Positions 7,810 to 16,350 of a stretch of 64,000 nt of DNA are shown piece after piece. The stretch spans positions 278,092-342,091 of the forward strand of contig JADJQH010000001.1 in NCBI GenBank assembly GCA_016712865.1, read 5' to 3'. Positions within the stretch are counted from its first letter, which is position 1. Every line of letters begins with the position of its first letter. Source of the stretch: Dokdonella sp. (lineage in GTDB: Bacteria > Pseudomonadota > Gammaproteobacteria > Xanthomonadales > Rhodanobacteraceae). The notes below the pieces were generated by a model. That model searched no databases and was not told the origin of the DNA. It saw only the letters and a list, made by a program, of their open reading frames with translations. Made by a program: the position numbers and the translations under genes.

Positions 7810-10800
7810 CTACGCAGGGCAGTACAGGAAGTGCCGGCATCCCGGGCACACCCACGAACTGGGCGCCGCGCTGAACTGACCGACCGATAGTGCCTGCGCG
7901 AAGTGCGTCAAGTTGAAGTCCGGAACCAGATGCCCATACGCCACGACGGGCTCAGTCTGGCGTGTGCTCAGAACATGCAAGCTGCCTTGGAAGCGCAGCG
8001 GCGGGTACGCCTCATTGAGATGTTTGAGCACCCATCGGATGGCCTTGTGCTGCTTGGCCAGTGGGCTGGACGGCTGCGCGCGCACAAAGTGCAAGGTAAC
8101 CGCATTGCCTTGGCGCGTGATGCGGTGTGAAATCACACGAATGGGTAGCCCGTCGCACACCACGTCAACCGGGGGCGCCACCGCCACGCGGTCGGCGCCG
8201 GACCAGGCGCGTCCGGCCTGCAAGAGCTGGTCGGCGTACGCCCGAAGGTGCGGCCTGGTCACCTCATAGTCCTCGGGAAGCCTGCTCAGTTCGAGTTTCA
8301 CGTCGTTCACCGGCGTCGAAACCTCGCCTCCGTGCGGCACGAAAAGCTCGCGCAAGACCGCGGACTCGATGCGTACGGCCGGATGCAATCCCGCCGCTGG
8401 CGTCAGCTGCCTCACTTCGTCGTAGTAGTAGCGACGAGGACACGTGCGGTACGTCACGAACTCCTTCAAGCCCACGGGCAAGGAGGGCCCTTGTGCGGTC
8501 CGGTGCGTGGTGCTGGTGGTGTCGGCCTGGACCCGCGTGCCGACGACACGATCAAGCAAGTGAGAGGCGCGCTGCACCGTAGGCGTGCACGCCGCCTTGT
8601 AGTAGCTCTTCTCCTCGTACAAGGTCAGATGCGAGCGCGCACGCGACAGGGCGACATAGAGCTTGTTTGACGCCTCGGACTTGGCTTCGTCCACGCCGCC
8701 GGCCGTCTGCGTAAACGCAGCGGGAAGCCAGGCTGCGTCGTCGGACCGCTCGAAGTGGCGGGCGTCGACGTCCATCAGGTGAACGGCTTCAAACTCCAGT
8801 CCTTTGCTCTGGTGGATCGTCATCACGGCCACCGCCTCCAGCCGCTCGGCTTCCGGCGGCGGAATGCGCAGATCGCGGTCCTCCGCCAGACGCAAGCGCC
8901 GGCGCAGCCGGGTCAGGAATGTGCCCACGGTCTGGTAGGCGCGGCCACCGTCAGGAACGCGCAAGTAGTAGATGATCTGCCAAAGCGCGAGTCGTCGCGT
9001 CACCGCTTGCAAGTCGTCGCCCGCTTCGTATGCCCCGAGCCATCCGGTGCGATCGAACAGCACCGTGCACGCGACGTCCCAAGGCGAGTCGCGTGCGCTC
9101 AATCCAGCAAAGGTTTCGCGCCACCGCTGCAACGCAACTACGCCCGCGACGGACAGGCCGATCGGCGGAGCGGTGAGCCAAGATAAGGGCTCGGGGCGGG
9201 TACGTCGAAGATGGGCAAGCAGAAGGTCCAGGTCTTCGGCGGGCAGGGCCAATCCCGGCAATTGCGCGATCCGCACGAGCGCACTTCCCGAGCGATCGAC
9301 AAACAATTGCAGCAGCGCCAGCAGGTCTTTCACCTCCGGGCGTTGAAAGATGTCGCCCAGATGCAACACCGGAATGCCGGCGGCCACCAAGGCCGCCGCC
9401 GCGGCATCGCAGGTGTCGTGCCTGCTGGCCAGGATCACCTGGTCGCGATAGGCGACGCCTTGGGCCTGCAGCCCGCGCACGCGAGACCAGCTCGCCATGG
9501 GCGATGCTCGGGTCATCGCAGCTCACAAGTGTCGGACGCAGCCCGCCTTGGCCCCTGATCGGCGCGACGCCGTCCAGCGGAAGCACGCCCTGCAGCGGAT
9601 TGTCGTCGCGGCCAGTGTGCTCCACGAGCCGAACGATCTCCTCGAAGCTGCGCCAGTTGCCGTTGAGTCGAAACACGCGGTGCTTGGGAAAATCATCCTC
9701 GAAGCGAACGATGTTGCGCATTGATGCGCCGCGAAAGCGGTAGATCGCCTGGCGCGGATCGCCCACCACCCACAGGCTGTCGGCGTTGGCCGCGAGCGCC
9801 TTCACCAGCTCGGCGCTGGCGCGGTTCACGTCCTGGTATTCATCGACCAACATGTGTCGGAATCGTCCGACACTGGGCAAGAATTCGCCCATCCCCGCGC
9901 CCAGCGCTCGGGCGGGCAGCATGATGAGGTCACCAAAGTCGACGAGCCCGCCATGGGCCCGCAACAGTGACTCGTAGTGGCGGTAAAGCGTGGCTACGTC
10001 GCGCTCTCTGGCGAGCCGGTCCGCGTCACTGCGAGCGGCGCTGTCTTCCACCATCGTGCCGAACGCCTCGGCATCCAGCAGTTCGTCCTTGGCGCGCTGG
10101 GTCGTCTTGACCACCTGATCCAGCCAGGGCAGCGGATCGCCCAATGGGTTGAACGACCGCAGGGGCAGGCCGTAGATATGCGGTTCGAGGAGGGCGATCT
10201 GCGCCATCTTGTCCGCCACGCCGAACTCGGGGCGCAGCCCGAATCGTTCATGGTTCTTGCGGAGGAATTCCAGCCCGAAGGCGTGAAAGGTCCCCACCCA
10301 CATTTCATGCGCGCCAGGCACCCCTGCGGCCTCGAGGCGGTCGACCAACTCTCGCGCGGCGCGGTTGGAAAACGTCAGGACCAGCAGTTCTGCTGGCATG
10401 GTGCCGTTAGCCAGCAGGTGCTCAATGCGCATGAGCAAGGTGGCGGTTTTGCCGGTACCCGGTCCGGCGACGACAAGGGAGGTCCGCGCATCCGAGCGCG
10501 CGGCATCGCGTTGCTCGATCGTCGGGGACAGCGCTGGCTCCGGCGATTCCTCCGAGATGGCGTCGTGCGGCAGTAGGACAGCATCCAACAGCTGCTGGCG
10601 AACCAGTTCGAGTGGCAGTTCGAGCTCCGCGGCAATTTGGCCCGCCGTCCGACCGGCATCGAACAGGGCGCGCGCCAGAGCGTGGGGCAACAGAAGGTCC
10701 CGCGCGAAGAGGTTGGCTTGCAGCTCGGCCCGCTCACGAGCGCCGTACGCTTCGACGCGCTTGGCGCCGAGGGTGTCGTCCTCGGCCGGATTCAGGTGGC

Positions 10801-11122
10801 TGACGATGACTTTCCGGCAGCCCTCCTGCTCTTCAGGGTGCAGCACCCAGTGCCCGAACTCGTGCGCCACCAGAAAGGCCCGCTCTGGTACGTCCACGTC
10901 ATCGCGGACAATGATTTGGCGAAAGGCGCGGACCAGCACTGCGTCGGCTCCGCTCAACGCTGAATCGTCCGGCCGCGCCAGCGTGATATCAAAATCCTCG
11001 GCGTCCACCGCGGCAATGCACGCGATCAGGTCGCTGGAGCGAATGCCGGTTGGCGTGGCTTCGCCGCAGTGCCGCTCGCGCAACTGCTGCGCCGCTAGCC
11101 GCGCTTGCCGAAACGGTGTCAA
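7810..11122 (-). pseudogene. ImmA/IrrE peptidase - UvrD helicase - Fe-S PD-(D/E)XK-like fusion, split by one frameshift
   Basis: The fusion has three parts. Residues 1-190 form an ImmA/IrrE-type zinc peptidase (HEFGH at 87-91 plus a downstream ELQANLFA helix). Next comes a superfamily 1A helicase (Walker A GPGTGKT, GTFHAFG, Walker B VDEYQD, GDPRQAIYRFRG, and later MTIHQSKGLEF). The C-terminal domain resembles the AddB/Cas4 nuclease, with cluster-type cysteines (TCPRRYYYDE, then CPGC-x5-C at the end). The nuclease catalytic D...E-x-K residues are not evident, so it may only bind DNA. One missing base near 9477-9484 shifts the frame after GELVSR; the other frame continues at VRGLQAQGV. Both sides are well conserved, so sequencing error or very recent loss is likely. 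The start overlaps the upstream Cro-like gene (ATGA). Confidence 0.85.
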
Positions 11123-11739
11123 GACGGGCGGCCCCGATCCTGCATCGCGCGCAGCCGGGCCTTTTCTGCCTCGTCAACGGCGAGCGCACTGATCGCGTCC
11201 TCCCACGACTCGCCGGCGGTCATGGTCGGCTTGTCCGCAGCTTTGTAGCTGCGATGCAACGCCACCTGGGGCCCCAGTTCTTCCGAAAGCAATGTCACTG
11301 TGACATTCAAGAACTGCGCGAGTCGGTCCAGCACCGCCCGAGGCGGATCGATGATCATCCGCGTCAGAATTTTGCTTAGAAGCACCGTCGAGCCCACACC
11401 AGTCGCCTGTGCGGCCGACCTGAGGCGTTGCCCGGCCAGCGCCCCAATCGCCTTGCGAACCGCGTCAGCGCCCTCCAGGACGGGCGGGGCATACAGTTGA
11501 TTGAGCACGCGGCTCTGCAGGCGCATGACGGAAGCGTCGGAAACCTCCAGTTCGGACTCGGCCGGTTCGGGCAGGGCGTCTTGCGCCATCCAGAGCGCGG
11601 AGAACTCCAAGATCTCCTCGCGATACTCCGCGTGCGCTTGACAGGCTTGGACGATCATCTCGGGCGTCGGCGCGTTGTCTTGCTGAAACAACGCGTCCAA
11701 CACGTCCTCGAGCGAGGGATTACGGTTGGGCGAAGTCAT
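11119..11739 (-). CDS. Cro/C1-like helix-turn-helix partner protein of the sigma factor
   Basis: A 206-residue protein without a family name that I recognise. Residues 95-155 resemble a degenerate Cro/C1 helix-turn-helix (QRLRSAAQATGVGSTVLLSK, then DRLAQFLNVTVTLLSEEL). The N-terminal 50 residues are helical and acidic. The gene overlaps both neighbours by ATGA junctions: the sigma factor upstream and the ImmA/IrrE-UvrD fusion downstream. In ICEBs1-type modules an ImmA peptidase inactivates a Cro/C1 repressor. By analogy this protein could be an anti-sigma factor or repressor cleaved by the neighbouring peptidase. That role is inference from context only. Confidence 0.65.
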   Translation of the reverse strand: MTSPNRNPSLEDVLDALFQQDNAPTPEMIVQACQAHAEYREEILEFSALWMAQDALPEPAESELEVSDASVMRLQSRVLNQLYAPPVLEGADAVRKAIGALAGQRLRSAAQATGVGSTVLLSKILTRMIIDPPRAVLDRLAQFLNVTVTLLSEELGPQVALHRSYKAADKPTMTAGESWEDAISALAVDEAEKARLRAMQDRGRPS

Positions 11740-12467
11740 ATGTTGAACTCCTTGTTAATCTTGTCTTTGATGCTTCTTTCGTAGTTGTTGATGGTGCGCG
11801 GGTTGACGCCGAGTGCTGCGGCGATGTCCTTGATCTTCATCTGTTGGCGCCACAACATCACGAAGACCGAATACTCCTTGCGCGTGAGCAGGGTCTGCAG
11901 GAGAGCATGGAACTGCTCGAACTCCCGCGAGTGGCCAAGGGCCACATCCGGCGTCCATTCGTCCTGCAAAGCGGTGTCCCCGTCGCCGCCGTCCTCGTCG
12001 CTGCCTTCGTATTCGCGCTCCGCTTGGTGCCATTCTTCGAGGCTTTCCATCCGCGAGCGACATTGCGCCAGGATCGAGCGCAAGAACGAGATCGACTGGT
12101 TCTTGAAAAAGACGCCGAACCGGCGCGCGGCGAACTGCGCGTTCTTGTCCTTGAGCAGGCGTTCCCATACGTACGCGGACAACTCGTGGGCGGCCTCGTC
12201 GATGTGGGAAAAATGCTGGGGGACCAAGCTGTTCTTGAGTGCGAACGACCGGGAGCGCCGCAATATCCGCCGCGATAGCGCGCTGCTGAACAGCCCAACG
12301 CGGGTCGTGCTCCCCGCGGCCCGAGCGACCTGGAACTGTCGTACGAGCTGCTCCTCGCGGATGAAAAGCGGATCGTCCCAGTCTGCGCAACTCAGGCGCT
12401 CGACCAGTTCCCGGTCCGCCAAGTTGTCCAGATTTTCTGTTTCAGATGTGTCCATCGCGTCGTCCAT
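11736..12467 (-). CDS. ECF-like RNA polymerase sigma factor
   Basis: A 243-residue protein. The C-terminus is a clear sigma region 4: LTRKEYSVFVMLWRQQMKIKDIAAALGVNPRTINNYERSIKD has the dimer-free helix-turn-helix layout. A region 2-like helix pair (AAHELSAYVWERLL, FFKNQSISFLRS) lies at about 90-140. An acidic linker (DEDGGDGD) separates them. Longer in-frame starts exist up to 12536, but they would place the start inside the 12517-12546 promoter motif, so I chose MDDAMDT at 12467. It heads the operon sigma, Cro-like, ImmA-UvrD. It differs from the chromosomal ECF factor at 57036-57557 and probably reads the repeated TTTCCGATTT-N10-CTGCGACTTA promoter. Confidence 0.8.
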   Translation of the reverse strand: MDDAMDTSETENLDNLADRELVERLSCADWDDPLFIREEQLVRQFQVARAAGSTTRVGLFSSALSRRILRRSRSFALKNSLVPQHFSHIDEAAHELSAYVWERLLKDKNAQFAARRFGVFFKNQSISFLRSILAQCRSRMESLEEWHQAEREYEGSDEDGGDGDTALQDEWTPDVALGHSREFEQFHALLQTLLTRKEYSVFVMLWRQQMKIKDIAAALGVNPRTINNYERSIKDKINKEFNI

Positions 12468-12516
12468 CTTGTTAGCAGGGTCCCCACCGCCACCGTGGCG
12501 TACATCCCCTAGTACG

Positions 12517-12546
12517 TAAGTCGCAGGCCGCGACACAAATCGGAAA
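12517..12546 (-). promoter_or_regulatory. Predicted auto-regulated promoter of the sigma operon
   Basis: The minus strand carries TTTCCGATTT-N10-CTGCGACTTA, with both 10-bp boxes identical to those in front of the Ubl operon at 7762-7791. It ends about 49 nt before the chosen sigma start. Its position before the sigma gene itself suggests positive autoregulation. Confidence 0.75.
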
Positions 12547-12642
12547 TCGGGTCTTCACCGACGGCGAGGGCACTGAAAGCGGTTTCGAGGCACGCTTCCG
12601 GGATCGCCGGGCCAGAGTGCGGTCGACGCAATGGGCGGGCGG

Positions 12643-12894
12643 CTACTTGCGCTCCCCAGGATGCTGCGTGAGCACGCTGCCGGCCAAGGTCTTGGTGCTA
12701 GCGTTGGTCCGGCCGTCGTTGAGCGCCTTCGCTGCGGTTCGGACCGTGGTCGCCGTGGATGACTTCGTCGTGCGCGCCGGGGCGAGGGCGCTGCCCGCCA
12801 GACTCTTGGAGGTCTTGCTGGCGCCACTGTTTCGCAGCACCAAGGACGCCGTGCGCATCACCTTGTGACCTGGGCACTCGTTCTTTTTGGTCAT
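12643..12894 (-). CDS. Small basic Ser/Thr/Lys-rich protein
   Basis: An 83-residue, strongly basic protein starting MTKKNECPGHK, with GGAG-like bases upstream of the ATG at 12894. The rest is low in hydrophobic residues and carries two related motifs, TSKSLAGSAL and STKTLAGSVL, towards the middle and the C-terminus. I do not recognise a function. It sits between the subtilisin-like gene (74 nt upstream) and the sigma operon (downstream, same strand), so it is probably transcribed with the protease. A substrate or partner of the protease, or a nucleic-acid-binding protein, would fit its charge, but nothing shows this. Confidence 0.55.
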   Translation of the reverse strand: MTKKNECPGHKVMRTASLVLRNSGASKTSKSLAGSALAPARTTKSSTATTVRTAAKALNDGRTNASTKTLAGSVLTQHPGERK

Positions 12895-12968
12895 ATCGCG
12901 TCTCCGTAGGGGCGAACGGAGCGCGACGGGCTGCCCTTGGGCCCGCCGTGAGATCGAACTAGTGAGGC

Positions 12969-15167
12969 TCATGGGCTGCCACCCACAGGAACCTGCACCT
13001 CGACAGGCAAGGTCTGGAGGACCGGGAATTCCGTCTGGATCCGCGTCATGAGATCGACGACCCCTGGGGCCTGCAGCGTCACGATCAGCGCGTAGGGCAT
13101 AGGCACGGCGTCTTCCGTGCGGACCGCTTCACTCTCGTCGCGCACCTGGTAGTTGATGTGGAAGTAGGGCGATTCCAGCTCGTCGGCATTGACCGTGCAA
13201 GAGTTGTTCAACACGGTGTCCCAGCGCATGGCGTCGCGACGCAGTTCTTCTTCGGACTTGTACATGCCGGTGCCGAACAGGGGCAGGCTGTTGCCCGGCG
13301 CCTTGTAGCAGCGCACCCACAGTCCCGCCCGCGTGTAATTGATTGCGTGGGCCGAATCGACCGGCGCGCGGTAACAGAACGTCGCGCCAATGCGCACCTT
13401 GGTGCCGGGAGGCAGACCTTTTGGCACGGGGATCAACGCCTTTTGCGGATGACCAGGACGCGTGATGCCCTGGTATACCACGCGCACGACATCGAGCGGT
13501 GTATACAAAATCCCCTCCGGATCGAGAGGAATTCGCCCCCAGCCCACATCCGCTCGCTTGTGACTGCGCCGGTACTCGGCCGCGTTGATCAGCAGGGCCT
13601 GCAGCGTGATCGGGGCAAAGCGCGACTGACTGAGAACGTCGATTCCCACCGCAGTGCGCAGGGCCAAGGGGCTCGCAAAGCTGGTGCCACCCACGGCAAC
13701 GACGCCACCGGCCAACGGGCTGTACACCGGCAAGGGCTCCCCGTTGGATCCTCCGAAGGCAACCACATCAGGTTTCACAAAGCCCGGACTGCGCCCGGGT
13801 CCGGTGGCGCTGTACGGGGCGCGATTCCATTTCTTTCGGCGGGTGTCAGCTGCGCCGATCGCAAACACGTTCACGGCGTCTCCCGGGGGCTGGATGCGGC
13901 CGAGCTCTCCGCCCAGCGCACCGTTGTTACCGATGGCCGCCGTACACAACGTGCTCCCATCAGCGAGTTCGGTGTCCAGTCGCGAAGTCCACTCGTGGAT
14001 GTCGTCATCAAAGAAGGTAGCCACAGGGCCGAGGCTGATGTTGGCGAAGCGGTAGGGGCGACCCGCGGTGCGGGCACTGCGCAAGGCAGTGACGATGCGA
14101 TCGAGCACGTCGAGGGCCTGCTCCGGGCTGTCCGTCGTGGGCAGCACGCGATGGTGCTCGACCGCCCACGGTGGCGTGGGCAATATCCCTTGCTTTGGGT
14201 CGACCGGACCAAACAGCAGCGCGGAGGTGACGTTGACTCCATGGGTCAGGTCGCCGACGGCGGCCGGTGGCAAACCTGAAGCGGCCAGTTCGACCACGTG
14301 ACTACCAAACGCTTGCGCGGTACCGCCGTCGAACACCGCCACGCGCGGCCCGTGCGGGGTCGGCATCGGCGCCGGCAAGCTCAACTTGGGATACGAACGG
14401 CCCAAGGCTGCCGTTAGATCGAGTTCCTCGCGCAGGCGCGGCATCGAGCGCACCAGCCGGATGCGTTCGAAACGAGCGAGCTCCGGCACCTGCGCTGCGG
14501 GCAAGTGCACGGCCACGAAGGCCAGCCCGGGGACGAAGCGGAAGCCCCTCAGACTGATTTCACCGCCGAGCTGCAGCACCAGCGTCTGGAACGCGGCGAG
14601 GATGTCGGCGTCGTTTTCTCCTGCGTGCAAGGTGACGTGCACGAAATTCGGCCATGGAGTTTCGGTGTCCAGCCGCAGCTTGGCGTTGCTTGCATAGGCG
14701 TGAATCGACTCGATGTGGGTGAACTCTTCCTGGCGGCCTTTACCGATCGCCGGATCCTGGAGGTAGCGATCCATCACCTCAAACTCCTCTGGCGTTCCTG
14801 CCACCAGAATTTCGGCGGTGTCCTGCGCCCCCGGCTTGCCACCTTGGCTGATCCGTGGCGTGACGCGGGTCGTTCGCGAACCCAGGATGGTCAAACCCGC
14901 GTCGCGGAGGATGTGGGCGGGGAAGTGGGTTTTCGCAAGAAAGGTGGGATGAAGGGTTAGTTGCGCCGTAATCTCACCACGGGGGGAAAATCTACGGGAC
15001 ACTGCTCGCGCCGCGCCGGCGACGGCGGCCAACTGAGGATGCAATGTCTCGCGCGCATCTGCGATTGAGTAGGGGTGCCACTTCGGTCCGCCCCCCTGGG
15101 GCCACGACAAGGAACCGATGAGTTCTTGCCCGTTGGCTATCAGCACGTTCCGAGGGGTTGCGGCCAT
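12969..15167 (-). CDS. Subtilisin-like serine protease (S8), intracellular
   Basis: A 732-residue protease. The S8 catalytic triad is visible as D280 (VAVFDGG), H309 (DLTHG) and S496 (GGTSFASP), with the oxyanion Asn near 414 (AIGNNG). There is no signal peptide, which suggests a cytoplasmic enzyme. The N-terminal 270 residues are a non-catalytic region without a recognisable domain, and a beta-rich extension of about 170 residues follows the catalytic domain. The start at 15167 has a good ribosome-binding site (TAGGAGAA) and lies 10 nt after the AAA+ gene stop. An AAA+ ATPase paired with a subtilase recurs in accessory regions. The ATPase may unfold or gate substrate for the protease (inference). 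Confidence 0.9.
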   Translation of the reverse strand: MAATPRNVLIANGQELIGSLSWPQGGGPKWHPYSIADARETLHPQLAAVAGAARAVSRRFSPRGEITAQLTLHPTFLAKTHFPAHILRDAGLTILGSRTTRVTPRISQGGKPGAQDTAEILVAGTPEEFEVMDRYLQDPAIGKGRQEEFTHIESIHAYASNAKLRLDTETPWPNFVHVTLHAGENDADILAAFQTLVLQLGGEISLRGFRFVPGLAFVAVHLPAAQVPELARFERIRLVRSMPRLREELDLTAALGRSYPKLSLPAPMPTPHGPRVAVFDGGTAQAFGSHVVELAASGLPPAAVGDLTHGVNVTSALLFGPVDPKQGILPTPPWAVEHHRVLPTTDSPEQALDVLDRIVTALRSARTAGRPYRFANISLGPVATFFDDDIHEWTSRLDTELADGSTLCTAAIGNNGALGGELGRIQPPGDAVNVFAIGAADTRRKKWNRAPYSATGPGRSPGFVKPDVVAFGGSNGEPLPVYSPLAGGVVAVGGTSFASPLALRTAVGIDVLSQSRFAPITLQALLINAAEYRRSHKRADVGWGRIPLDPEGILYTPLDVVRVVYQGITRPGHPQKALIPVPKGLPPGTKVRIGATFCYRAPVDSAHAINYTRAGLWVRCYKAPGNSLPLFGTGMYKSEEELRRDAMRWDTVLNNSCTVNADELESPYFHINYQVRDESEAVRTEDAVPMPYALIVTLQAPGVVDLMTRIQTEFPVLQTLPVEVQVPVGGSP

Positions 15168-15177
15168 GCGAATTCTC

Positions 15178-16269
15178 CTACTTGTGCAGCCAGCGTGAGA
15201 CGGTGGCGGCGCTCACGCCAACATGCTTAGCGATTGCGCGTGTAGACAAGCCATCGGCATGTAGGCGTTTGACCAGCAGCCATCGCTCACTTTCGGCTGG
15301 ATCGGTCGCACTAGGCAGTGCCAATCGAATCAATACGTCGTCCAGCTCGCCGCCGTTGATGGCGATTTCGCGCCGCGCCCGGGTCACCAGCCGACTCGCG
15401 TCTGAGAGCGGCTTTCCGGCGAATGCCGGCGCGATCTGCCGGGAGACTGCGTGGCCGGCCCCCAAGTTGGAAAGCAAAGCCTCAACCTGACGGGTCGTGC
15501 TGTCGGGGAAGCGCAGCCAGATATCAAAACGGCGAAAGACGGCGCGATCTAGCAGTTCCTCGTGATTGGTGGCCGCCACAAGCAACGATGTCCCTGGCCA
15601 TTCGTCGATGGCTTGCAGCAGCACGTTGACGACGCGCTTGAGCTCGCCAACGTCTTGGCCGTCGTCCCGTCGCTTGGCCAAGGCGTCGAATTCATCTAAC
15701 AACAAGACGCACGGCTGAACCTTGGCATGAACCAGCACGCGGGTGAGGTTGGTGCCGGTCTTGCCAAGCAGACTGTTGACGGCGGCCGCAAGGTTGAGCG
15801 TGATCAAGGGGAAGTTCAGCTGTTCGGCAAGATAGGTCGCGGCGAGGGTTTTGCCGACGCCAGGTGGTCCGGATAGCAAGACGGTGCGAGAGGGCGACAG
15901 GCCCGCTTCACGCAGACGATCGGCATGCCGCCATTCATTCACCAGGCCGCCCAGGATTTCGTCGACCTTTGGAGGCCACACGGGCTCGTGCTCAAGAAAG
16001 GCGGGAAACTGTATTGAGGTCAAGGCGAGGTTGCTGTCGGAGTCGACGGGGCTGACCAATGCTTGCTGAGCCGCGCCGTCGCGTGCGAGCGTCAGGCGAG
16101 AACTGTTTGCCTCGGTTAGCGCTCTAGCTAGCAAAGGTGTCAAGGCAGACTTCTCTCGCCGCAAGCGGGCAATCAATCGGCTCAAGCGCAACTGGAACGC
16201 AGCAGCGTTGCCGGCGCAACCCTCCCGGACAAGCGCCAACCATTCGGCCTCGGAAGATGGTATCGACAT
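15178..16269 (-). CDS. AAA+ ATPase with C-terminal helix-turn-helix
   Basis: A 363-residue AAA+ protein with Walker A GPPGVGKT, Walker B LLLDEFDA, sensor 1 (VAATNHEELLDRAVFRRFD, containing the arginine finger) and a small helical lid. The last 25 residues form a Hin/resolvase-like helix-turn-helix (STRAIAKHVGVSAATVSRW), so the protein may bind DNA and control its own promoter. The start MSIPSS at 16269 follows AGAAGG by a normal distance; an alternative start MKQK lies at 16287. It is the first gene of the AAA+/S8/small protein unit. Two 8-bp direct repeats sit just upstream and are a candidate operator. Confidence 0.88.
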   Translation of the reverse strand: MSIPSSEAEWLALVREGCAGNAAAFQLRLSRLIARLRREKSALTPLLARALTEANSSRLTLARDGAAQQALVSPVDSDSNLALTSIQFPAFLEHEPVWPPKVDEILGGLVNEWRHADRLREAGLSPSRTVLLSGPPGVGKTLAATYLAEQLNFPLITLNLAAAVNSLLGKTGTNLTRVLVHAKVQPCVLLLDEFDALAKRRDDGQDVGELKRVVNVLLQAIDEWPGTSLLVAATNHEELLDRAVFRRFDIWLRFPDSTTRQVEALLSNLGAGHAVSRQIAPAFAGKPLSDASRLVTRARREIAINGGELDDVLIRLALPSATDPAESERWLLVKRLHADGLSTRAIAKHVGVSAATVSRWLHK

Positions 16270-16287
16270 GGGAGCCTTCTGTTTCAT

Positions 16288-16305
16288 GTGTTGCACAGTG
16301 TTGCA
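16288..16305. promoter_or_regulatory. Direct repeats upstream of the AAA+ gene (candidate operator)
   Basis: GTGTTGCA occurs twice, at 16288-16295 and 16298-16305, one helical turn apart. Their position just before the AAA+ start, and the helix-turn-helix at that protein's C-terminus, suggest an autoregulatory operator. Confidence 0.45.
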
Positions 16306-16350
16306 TGTCATTATGAAACAGCGCAAGAGCCCCTCGAGGTGCCTACCGGG

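Noticed and set aside
12467-12536. Longer N-terminus of the sigma factor starting at 12536
   Set aside because: It would begin inside the conserved promoter motif and adds a Gly-rich stretch unlike sigma factors.
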